A program made the translations under genes and the position numbers. The notes beneath the pieces were generated by a model. The model had not been told where the DNA came from and ran no database searches. It saw only the letters and a program-made list of their open reading frames with translations. From Draconibacterium orientale (GTDB taxonomy: Bacteria; Bacteroidota; Bacteroidia; Bacteroidales; JAADGE01), in contig DZBS01000009.1 of assembly GCA_022729995.1 (NCBI GenBank), positions 1 through 44,301 on the forward strand: DNA of 44,301 bases, written 5' to 3'. Positions within the stretch are counted from its first letter, which is position 1. Each line of letters begins with the position of its first letter. Positions 1-6,707 of this stretch are shown in pieces.

Positions 1-326
1 ATAATCGGAATGTGTCTTATTCGTCGGTAAAGCATAATATTTATAAGGTCTTGAGCTGTATCGTCCATTTTTCCTATTAAAATATCTTCAACGGGTGTCA
101 TCAGTTTTTCAACAACTTGGTCTTTCAAATGAATGTCGGTATTGTAGCATTTGTAAAGCACATCTCTTTCCGAAATAATTCCGGCAACGTTTTCTTTGTC
201 GTCGAGAACAATTAATGCTCCGATTTTTTTTGTATCCATTATCGAAACCGCTTCTAATGCTTTTGTATCTGTTTTTACGGTAAACAGTGTTTGACCTCGT
301 TGTTTTATTATGTCAATAATTTTCAT
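1..326 (-). CDS. CBS-domain protein, C-terminus cut by window edge
   Basis: The reading frame starts at ATG 326 on the minus strand and stays open to base 1, so about 108 N-terminal residues are visible. The translation begins MKIIDIIKQRG and contains the CBS pattern twice: a TLxxALxxMxxxxIGALIVLD..VAGIISERDV segment (about residues 18-57), then the start of a second CBS repeat ending RRIRHIPI at the window edge. CBS pairs bind adenosyl nucleotides and usually act as regulatory modules. The architecture resembles stand-alone two-CBS proteins. It lies 28 bp downstream of the DHOD-like gene on the same strand, so it is probably the last visible gene of the Mbx-like operon. An energy-charge or NAD(P)H sensor for that operon is possible, but this is speculation. 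Confidence 0.85.
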   Translation of the reverse strand, partial: MKIIDIIKQRGQTLFTVKTDTKALEAVSIMDTKKIGALIVLDDKENVAGIISERDVLYKCYNTDIHLKDQVVEKLMTPVEDILIGKMDDTAQDLINIMLYRRIRHIPI

Positions 327-354
327 GGTTTTTTATTTTTAGAAGTGAATAATT

Positions 355-1338
355 TTAATGATGGTTAGAAAAATATTTCATAAACTGAGATCTTTCATAA
401 AGTATTGGATATTTAACATTTTTCGAGCTAAGTTTTCCTTTTAATTCTGACAGGTTTTCATATTTTTTTGACTTCATCCAGTTTTCAATTTGTTCCAACA
501 TTAATCCGATTTGTTTTGGAGAGTTTTTATAAAGTGTTGAAGCTATTTGAACTGCACTTGCACCAACAAGAATGTTTTTGATAATGTCTGAGCCGTCGTG
601 TATTCCTGTTGAGGAAGCAATATCACATTTTACAATTGGAGATAAAATACTTATCCAACGAATGTTATTTAAGTTTTCGGGAGGATTGCTGAAAATTGAT
701 GCATTTGTTATTTCTTCTGTATTCAAATCAATATCCGGACTGTAAAATCTATTAAATAATACTAAGGCATCTATTCCTGAATAAGATAATTTTTGAATGA
801 AATTTGCCATTCCGGAAAAATATGTTCCAATTTTTAGTGCAACAGGAATTTTTATTTCTTCTTTTACTTTTTTAACAACATCAAAATAAATATTTTCAAT
901 ATCTTCACCGGTAAATTTCGGGTCGGAAGGCAAAATAAACATGTTTAGTTCAACGGCATCTGCACCGGCATTTTCTGCACGCTTGGCAAATTTAGTCCAC
1001 TCGCTCGAAGAAAAGCAATTTATACTTGCAAATACCGGTATGGAAACAGATTTTTTTGATTCTTCAATAAGTTTAATATATTCGTTGATATTGTGTTCTT
1101 TTGTATAGAATGACACCATGTTTTCAACCTCAGCAAAGCTGTTATACATGTTGTTTACATTCAAACTGTCAATTTCGCGAAGTATTTGTTCCTCAAAAAT
1201 TGATTTTAACACAATAGCTGCAACTCCTGCTTTTTCAAGCCCAACAATAGATTTTACGTTGTCAGTGAGTCCTGAACTTGCTGCAATTATGGGATTTTTT
1301 AATTCAAATCCCATATATTTTGTAATTAAATCAGCCAT
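355..1338 (-). CDS. dihydroorotate dehydrogenase-like flavoprotein (uncharacterised DHOD-like subgroup)
   Basis: This 327-residue TIM-barrel flavoprotein belongs to the class 1 DHOD/PreA superfamily. FMN-barrel landmarks are visible: NPIIAASSG (15-23), VLKS with Lys45, a strand ending in ALKIG with Lys169, LFNRF with Asn196, SSTGIHDG (242-249) and VGASAVQIAS (258-267). The catalytic-loop motif of true class 1B DHODs and dihydropyrimidine dehydrogenases (N-x-S-C-P) reads LNMFILPSD (131-139), with no Cys, so pyrimidine oxidation is unlikely. It follows the GltD-type gene by 12 bp. In E. coli PreT/PreA and mammalian DPD, a GltD-like module feeds electrons to a DHOD-like one, so a functional pair is plausible here. 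The substrate is unknown. Proteins of this type are often annotated simply as dihydroorotate dehydrogenase, which is probably wrong here. Confidence 0.85.
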   Translation of the reverse strand: MADLITKYMGFELKNPIIAASSGLTDNVKSIVGLEKAGVAAIVLKSIFEEQILREIDSLNVNNMYNSFAEVENMVSFYTKEHNINEYIKLIEESKKSVSIPVFASINCFSSSEWTKFAKRAENAGADAVELNMFILPSDPKFTGEDIENIYFDVVKKVKEEIKIPVALKIGTYFSGMANFIQKLSYSGIDALVLFNRFYSPDIDLNTEEITNASIFSNPPENLNNIRWISILSPIVKCDIASSTGIHDGSDIIKNILVGASAVQIASTLYKNSPKQIGLMLEQIENWMKSKKYENLSELKGKLSSKNVKYPILYERSQFMKYFSNHH

Positions 1339-1350
1339 TTTAATCAGGTT

Positions 1351-3150
1351 TTAGATATTAGTATTCAAATATTTATCAATTCCAACAGCTGCTTTGTGTC
1401 CGTTAGCAATTCCGTGAATAACGTCGGGTCCTTGAATTATGTCGCCGCCGATAAAGAGCCATTTTGCACCGGATTGGAACAGTTCGTCAACCACAATTCT
1501 GCCTCTGTTATTAATTTCGAGGTCTTTTTTGATATCTTCCGAAATGTATTCAATATCCATTCCTTGTCCGATAGACTCTACAATCATATCGGCTTTAAAG
1601 AAATTCGTATTGGATTCATCAAATTTAGGATTAAATCTACCTTCTTCATCAAAAATAGAAAGACATTTTACAACTCTTAGTCCTTTAATATTTCCGTCTT
1701 CAATAAGAATTTCTTTTGGTCCCCAACCCGGATTTATAGTTGCCATTTCTTCTCGTGCTTCTACAACTTCTTCGCGGTCGGCAGGCATTGAGTTTTCGTC
1801 TTCCAAACTTGTTGCAATAATGCTTACTTTTCCGTATTTTATGTTTTGAAGTCTTGCCAACGAGCGAGTTATATCCATTGCTACGTTTCCTCCTCCGATA
1901 ACTACAATATTTTCGGCAACGTGGATTTCTTTTCCTTCGGTGATTTTGTTAAGTAAATCAATGGATTGATAAACGTGTTTATGGTCAGTTCCGGGAATGC
2001 GTGTGCTTCGTCCAAGATGTAATCCGGTTCCGGCAAAAACTGCATCGTATTTCGATTTTAATTCGCTGAGTGAAATATCTTTACCTACATTAGTGTTATA
2101 AATTATTTTTACACCGAGCGACAAAATATAATTCACGTCTTTATCTATTTGGTCGTAAGGCAAACGATATTCGGGAATTCCGTATCGCATCATACCGCCC
2201 GATTGCGAGAATTGTTCGTAAATTGTTACCGAATATCCCATTAATGCTAAATAATGTGCAGCAGAAAGTCCTGCCGGTCCGGAACCTACGACGGCTACTT
2301 TTTTTCCGTTGTTGGCAATTCCGTCCGATTGTAAAATTCGTTTATAGTCTTCGGACTCAACTTGGTCGGCAATGTATCGTTTTAACCAACGAATTGATAA
2401 GGCTTCTCCCAAATTTCCTACCGAACATACAGTTTCGCATTTGTGTGTGCAAATTCTTCCGCATATTTCGGGTAATGGGTTTGTATCGTATAATATTTTG
2501 AAACCTTCTTCGATATTGTCTTCTCTGATTGCGCGGATATAATCCGGAATTCCCATGTGTGCCGGACATGTAGCAATACAAATTCCGCATTCCACGCATC
2601 TGTCGGCTTCCAAAATTGCTTGTTCTTTTGAATAACCTTTTACAATTTCTATAAAAGATTTATCGCGTTGTTCGGGGTGAAGTTCGGGCATCGAAACACG
2701 TTTTTGTCCGAAGAAGTGATAGTTTGGCTCGGGTTTTTTCCAACCTAATTCGTTGTTATCCCAAGGTTTTACATCAACTCCGGGTGTGTATCGCAAATCT
2801 TCGGGATTTTCGGTAACCCAAGTGTATTCATTTGTTAATCGAAGTGATGCTGTTGTGCAAACATCAACGCAAAGTGCACACCAGCAGCAACGTCCGTAAT
2901 CTACGCGAGGACGCAAACCGCTGTCGCCGTCTTTTGTTTCAATTCCTTCAACAGGAACCAAATCAATTGCTTCGTTTTCGCAAATTGCTTCGCATGAGCC
3001 GCAACCAATACATTTTGATGTGTCGTTGAAATGAAAACCTCTGTATCTTTCTGCACCGGGACGGTCGTTGAAAGGATCTTTTATTGTAACAACAGGTTTG
3101 AAAACATTTGTCCAAGCGGTAAACGGGGTTAATATATCTTTTAATGCCAT
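1351..3150 (-). CDS. NuoI/MbxN-type ferredoxin domain fused to GltD/NfnB-type NAD(P)H flavoprotein
   Basis: This 599-residue two-part protein begins with an 8Fe domain of the NuoI/MbhN type: Cys47-x2-Cys50-x2-Cys53-x3-Cys57 and Cys88-x2-Cys91-x2-Cys94-x3-Cys98, preceded by the PGAERYRG segment common in NuoI. From about residue 160 it is a GltD/PreT/NfnB-like FeS flavoprotein. It has Cys185/188/191/195 and Cys230/234/238/242, an FAD fingerprint GSGPAG (289-294), the YGIPEYRLP motif (323-331) and an NAD(P)H fingerprint IGGGNVAMD (418-426). It takes the place of MbxN at the end of the Mbx-type gene series. The likely role is electron exchange between NAD(P)H and the FeS chain of the membrane complex, possibly with ferredoxin as third partner, because relatives of NfnB bifurcate. 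An automatic label of glutamate synthase small subunit would be misleading, as no GltB is nearby. Confidence 0.88.
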   Translation of the reverse strand: MALKDILTPFTAWTNVFKPVVTIKDPFNDRPGAERYRGFHFNDTSKCIGCGSCEAICENEAIDLVPVEGIETKDGDSGLRPRVDYGRCCWCALCVDVCTTASLRLTNEYTWVTENPEDLRYTPGVDVKPWDNNELGWKKPEPNYHFFGQKRVSMPELHPEQRDKSFIEIVKGYSKEQAILEADRCVECGICIATCPAHMGIPDYIRAIREDNIEEGFKILYDTNPLPEICGRICTHKCETVCSVGNLGEALSIRWLKRYIADQVESEDYKRILQSDGIANNGKKVAVVGSGPAGLSAAHYLALMGYSVTIYEQFSQSGGMMRYGIPEYRLPYDQIDKDVNYILSLGVKIIYNTNVGKDISLSELKSKYDAVFAGTGLHLGRSTRIPGTDHKHVYQSIDLLNKITEGKEIHVAENIVVIGGGNVAMDITRSLARLQNIKYGKVSIIATSLEDENSMPADREEVVEAREEMATINPGWGPKEILIEDGNIKGLRVVKCLSIFDEEGRFNPKFDESNTNFFKADMIVESIGQGMDIEYISEDIKKDLEINNRGRIVVDELFQSGAKWLFIGGDIIQGPDVIHGIANGHKAAVGIDKYLNTNI

Positions 3151-3220
3151 TTTTTTAATATTCTTTTTATAATTGACAATTTATATCTTAAATCTTTTGT
3201 CTCATATCTCAAATCTCATT

Positions 3221-4417
3221 TTATCTTTCAATTTCCGGCGGACATGTTTGCAGAGAAACCATAATGGAATGAACGTCGGCAATGTTTGCATTGATAAGTA
3301 ATTTTTCGAGCAAAACGACTGCGTGTGTGTAACTTGGTCCTCTTAAATTTATACGTCGCGGATATTCGCTTCCGTCCGAAACTGTATAAAATCCATATTC
3401 ACCGCGGCTGGATTCCGAACGAACATAAACTTCTCCTTTCGGTATTTTCCAATGTAAAACGTTTGGAGTAGGGGATTTTATGTCGCCGTCGTTTGGCATT
3501 TTTGCCATTATTTGACGAATTAAATCTATTGTTGTAATTAAGTCTTGTCGGCGAATAAGTGAACGGGCGTAAACGTCAGAATCTGTTAATGTTGCAATAT
3601 CAAAATCTAATTGGTCGTAAACTAAATACGGATAATCTTTACGAACATCTCTTTTAAATCCGGCTGCTCGTGCATTTGGACCTACAACGCCGTATTTATC
3701 AATCCATTCGGCGGGAATATGACCAATTCCTATTGTTCTTTTTTTGAAAAGAATGTTTTTGAAAATCAAATTATCTATTCTAACAATAAAATCTTCGATT
3801 TTCAGCAAAACATCTTCCATTCTTTTCTTAAATCCGTCGGGCAATAAGCCGCGAACTCCTCCCGGAATGATATACATGTGATAAACACGTCCGCCTGTAA
3901 GTTCTTCAAATAAATCCAAAACCAAATCTCTAAGATAAACGCCCCATTGCACGCCCATTCCGAGTGAAAGCGTTCCTGCTTGTCCGGGAACAGTTCTCAA
4001 AAGTGTCTGTAAACGAGCCATTTCAAGAACAAGAGTTCTGAGCCATTTTGCAGTTTCAGGAATTTCAAGATTGTCAAGCTCTTCAACCGAACGAGCAAGA
4101 AGATATTCGTTATAATCCGGTTCTGCAACGCACATTCTCACGCAGGTAGGAAAGCACTGAATATATAATCGACGTTCCATGAGCTTTTCAAATCCGCGGT
4201 GTAAATAACCGACATGTGTTTTAGCTTCAACAACTTCGTCGCCCGAAAGTGTTAATTCAATAGCCATATTTCCGGTTGTTCCGGGGTGATTTGGTCCGTG
4301 CCAAACTTTTGTAAATTTTTGGGAAGATAAATCGACAATTAAATTGCCGTTTTCATCTTTTTCAGGATATAAACTTCTGTCGGGTTCCCAATTAAATATA
4401 TTTTTGATTTTTTCCAT
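3221..4417 (-). CDS. NuoD/MbxL-type large subunit, hydrogenase cysteines half lost
   Basis: This 398-residue homolog of complex I 49-kDa / group 4 NiFe-hydrogenase large subunit starts at ATG 4417 (MEKIKNIFNW); the frame extends five codons upstream only to a TTG. Family marks are HGPNHPGTTG near the N-terminus, VGYLHRGFEKLMERR and the IPGGVRG segment. A NiFe site needs CxxC near each end. Here the N-terminal motif reads RMCVAE (Cys96, Glu99) and the C-terminal one TCPPEIER (Cys392, Glu395), so each pair keeps its first Cys and has Glu in place of the second. NiFe binding and H2 chemistry are therefore unlikely. NuoD of complex I has no Cys in these places, so this is an intermediate of the Mbx/MBS kind. 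Extra cysteines (88, 92) precede Cys96. Gene order (NuoB-C-D, then NuoI) also fits Mbx J-K-L-N. Confidence 0.92.
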   Translation of the reverse strand: MEKIKNIFNWEPDRSLYPEKDENGNLIVDLSSQKFTKVWHGPNHPGTTGNMAIELTLSGDEVVEAKTHVGYLHRGFEKLMERRLYIQCFPTCVRMCVAEPDYNEYLLARSVEELDNLEIPETAKWLRTLVLEMARLQTLLRTVPGQAGTLSLGMGVQWGVYLRDLVLDLFEELTGGRVYHMYIIPGGVRGLLPDGFKKRMEDVLLKIEDFIVRIDNLIFKNILFKKRTIGIGHIPAEWIDKYGVVGPNARAAGFKRDVRKDYPYLVYDQLDFDIATLTDSDVYARSLIRRQDLITTIDLIRQIMAKMPNDGDIKSPTPNVLHWKIPKGEVYVRSESSRGEYGFYTVSDGSEYPRRINLRGPSYTHAVVLLEKLLINANIADVHSIMVSLQTCPPEIER

Positions 4418-4456
4418 TGTTAAAATTATCAACTGATTAAAAATTTACCCAAACAA

Positions 4457-4993
4457 TTATTTTGTAGGGTCGTTCGGGTATAATTTCGATTTCATATATT
4501 CTTCGGGGTCATTAGTTCCTCTGCCAATTCTTGGGAAATATGTTTCTGTGGAATATTTTTTTGTATCAAAATCACGTCTGTAAGGCGGAATTTCGTTCCA
4601 GCCTTCGAGTATAAACGGTTCGTTTAGTCGCGGACTGTCGGGAAATTCGATTCCAAACATTTCTTTGAGTTCTCGTTGGTATGTTGCAACTTGTTCCCAA
4701 AGTCTGTGAGCCGATTCCATTACCGGATTGTCTCTGGGAATCATTGTTCTTATTGCAATGTCGATTTTTTTTGTAGGATTGTTTAGAATATAAGTGAGTT
4801 GAAACAAATTGTCTTCAATCCAATCAACAGCTGTGAGTAAAACCAAATGAGTAAATTTTTCGCGATCTCTTAAATGAGTAATCAGCGAAATGGTATTTTC
4901 TTTACGACATGTAACAAAAGTTAAATTCTCTCTTTTGTTGATAATGTCCGTTACCGAAAATCGTGTTGTTATATCTTGAATTATGTCGTTCAT
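4457..4993 (-). CDS. nuoC: NuoC/MbxK-type subunit
   Basis: This 178-residue protein matches the complex I 30-kDa (NuoC) family. Its signature region YQRELKEMFGIEFPDSPRL (about 127-145) corresponds to the WxxREAxDLFGIxF..HPDLRR motif, with the downstream G-W-x-x-x-P-x-R-R-D-F segment present as GWNEIPPYRRDF. It is a peripheral, cofactor-free scaffold that holds the NuoB- and NuoD-like subunits together. It lies between them, with a 44-bp gap to the upstream NuoB-like gene and 39 bp to the NuoD-like gene. The length is that of stand-alone NuoC/MbxK, so there is no NuoCD fusion. The start is an ATG at 4993, with no better in-frame alternative. Confidence 0.93.
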   Translation of the reverse strand: MNDIIQDITTRFSVTDIINKRENLTFVTCRKENTISLITHLRDREKFTHLVLLTAVDWIEDNLFQLTYILNNPTKKIDIAIRTMIPRDNPVMESAHRLWEQVATYQRELKEMFGIEFPDSPRLNEPFILEGWNEIPPYRRDFDTKKYSTETYFPRIGRGTNDPEEYMKSKLYPNDPTK

Positions 4994-5038
4994 CTTAAAT
5001 ATTGTTTTTTTTAAGTCTTTGGTCTAATGTCTAAATTC

Positions 5039-5734
5039 TTACCAGTTATAATCCGGCATATTCCAATCGTTGATTATTTTCTTTTGATTTCCTTTATACC
5101 AATCAAATTTTTCGGCATATTCGTTTGCACCTTCTGCTCTTCCTTCTTTAATTTTTTTCTTTAACTGAACAAATCCTGCTAAAAGAGCTTCCGGTCTGGG
5201 CATACAACCTGCAACGTAAACATCAACCGGAATATAATGATCTAATCGGTTGATTGTGTTGTAACTGTCCCAATACATTCCGCCGTTTATTGTGCAACTG
5301 CCTAATGCCAAAACATATTTCGGGCTTGGCATTTGTTCGTAAACACGAATAACTCTTTTAAGTGTTTTTATGGCTAAATATCCCGAAATAATTATTGCCG
5401 ACGATTGTCTGGGTGTCGGTCGCATTTGAACACCGTATCTGAAAGCGTCGAATCGCGGAGTCATCAACGGCGGAATTTCGATACTTCCGCAACCTGTTCC
5501 GAAGCCTAAAACCCATATAGATTCTGCTCTTGCCCAATTTAAGAATTTTTCTACGGCATCGCTTTTGGGTTGAATTACTTCCGGACGTTTTTCCAAAAAG
5601 TAATCTCTGAGAGGTTCAATATGAATTTCTTCACCTTCCGGCGAAATTACTGTTCTGGGTTTATTTTCGGGATGAATAAATTTATCGTCCGGAGTGTTTA
5701 TATCTTGAATATTTTTGTTTTTATCTTCTGACAT
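5039..5734 (-). CDS. nuoB: NuoB/MbxJ-type FeS subunit with only three of four cluster cysteines
   Basis: This 231-residue homolog of the complex I N2-cluster subunit has a long hydrophilic N-terminus (about 60 residues). The N2 ligand motifs are GTGCGSIEI (Cys82), ALGSCTINGG (Cys147) and VAGCMPRPEA (Cys177). In NuoB the first motif has two adjacent Cys (CC) and in hydrogenases CxxC. Here the second position is Gly83, so the cluster would have three Cys ligands and an open iron site. The published MBS structure from Pyrococcus attributes sulfane-sulfur reduction to a site-differentiated cluster, and the pattern here fits that idea. I am sure of the family and of the missing Cys; the catalytic role is inference. 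Confidence 0.93.
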   Translation of the reverse strand: MSEDKNKNIQDINTPDDKFIHPENKPRTVISPEGEEIHIEPLRDYFLEKRPEVIQPKSDAVEKFLNWARAESIWVLGFGTGCGSIEIPPLMTPRFDAFRYGVQMRPTPRQSSAIIISGYLAIKTLKRVIRVYEQMPSPKYVLALGSCTINGGMYWDSYNTINRLDHYIPVDVYVAGCMPRPEALLAGFVQLKKKIKEGRAEGANEYAEKFDWYKGNQKKIINDWNMPDYNW

Positions 5735-5777
5735 TTTCTTTCTTTTATAATATTGATATTTAAAAATATCTTTTTTT

Positions 5778-6683
5778 CTACATATAAATAATTATTGCAA
5801 TAACTCCAAGCAATAAAGGAACTTTTAGAAACCATTGAACGGATTGTTCTATTCTGTATCTTGGAAAAACTACTCCGACAAATACCGACCAGAAATATAT
5901 AAGGAATGATTTTAACATCAATTCGAACCAATTTACAGCACCGCCGAAAAATAAATTCATAAACAAAACAGCTTCAATAACGTGCAGAATTGCCGCATTT
6001 GTTTGTAAAACACCCAAAAATGTTGAGTGATATTCGGTCGGCGGACCAATAGGTATTTCGTTAGGTGCTTTTACCAAATTAAACGGCGAATGACCGAAAG
6101 CTCCAAGTAATGAAAGCATTGCTGCTGCTGTTGCAAAAGGGTTTGTGAAAACGGTCCAATTTTGAAATCCGCCTTGTTGAGCAGCTACAATTTCTGAAAT
6201 TGAAAGTGTGTTATATTGAATTCCTAAGGAGATAACGGCAAGTGTCATCGGAACTTCAATTGTTGTAAATTGCGATAAACCTCTGCTAATTCCTATTGCA
6301 GAATAAGGATGTCCGCCTTCTCCGGCACCGAGAGCCATTCCGAGCATTCCGAAAAATTGGAAATATAAAATTAGAACTAAATCTCCTGCAAATGAGAAAT
6401 TGTTAAAATATTGAGAGCCAAAAATTAGAGGCATAAATAAAAATATACCGACTCCACCCGAAAGACGGAAAACCGGACCCAAATAGAACATAATTCCGTG
6501 AGAAATTTGGTCTCTTGTTCCGTAAAGTTTTATTAAATCTAACCAAGGTTGATAAAACGGAACTCCGTTTCTTCTTGCCACTCGTGCAACTATTTTTCTC
6601 ATGGAAACTCCCATGAAAAGCCCAAAATTCAAGATAATAAATAATCCGAGTAAAACAAAAAGAAGTTTATTGATAATATCCAT
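5778..6683 (-). CDS. nuoH: NuoH/MbxM-type membrane subunit
   Basis: This 301-residue, strongly hydrophobic protein has about eight membrane segments and belongs to the NuoH/HyfC/MbhM family. Diagnostic segments are VARRNGVPFYQPWLDLIKLY after the first helix (the quinone-loop region of NuoH), a GAFGHSPFNLVKAPNEIP motif (about 183-200) with the conserved Pro-Phe-x-Leu and acidic residues, and VVFPRYRIEQ near the C-terminus, corresponding to the R-x-R-x-D/E-Q motif of NuoH. The protein links the hydrophilic redox arm to the ion-pumping arm. It is encoded between the antiporter subunits and the NuoB-like subunit, exactly where mbxM lies in the archaeal operon. The start is the ATG at 6683, 24 bp after the antiporter stop. 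Confidence 0.93.
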   Translation of the reverse strand: MDIINKLLFVLLGLFIILNFGLFMGVSMRKIVARVARRNGVPFYQPWLDLIKLYGTRDQISHGIMFYLGPVFRLSGGVGIFLFMPLIFGSQYFNNFSFAGDLVLILYFQFFGMLGMALGAGEGGHPYSAIGISRGLSQFTTIEVPMTLAVISLGIQYNTLSISEIVAAQQGGFQNWTVFTNPFATAAAMLSLLGAFGHSPFNLVKAPNEIPIGPPTEYHSTFLGVLQTNAAILHVIEAVLFMNLFFGGAVNWFELMLKSFLIYFWSVFVGVVFPRYRIEQSVQWFLKVPLLLGVIAIIIYM

Positions 6684-6707
6684 AATTTATAATATCTTAT
6701 TCGTTTG

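Noticed and set aside
1118-1849. Plus-strand open frames opposite the DHOD-like and NuoI-GltD genes
   Set aside because: Antisense shadows of strongly supported coding genes; no domain or signal in their translations. The same applies to other overlapping frames throughout the window.
1351-3150. Glutamate synthase small subunit
   Set aside because: GltD-like fold, but the N-terminal NuoI-type 8Fe domain, the position at the end of an Mbx-type operon and the absence of gltB make ammonia assimilation unlikely.
3151-3220. Repeated TCTCAAATCTCAT-like words between the NuoD-like and NuoI-GltD genes
   Set aside because: Short low-complexity AT-rich spacer of a kind also seen at 4994-5038; no clear repeat unit or structure.
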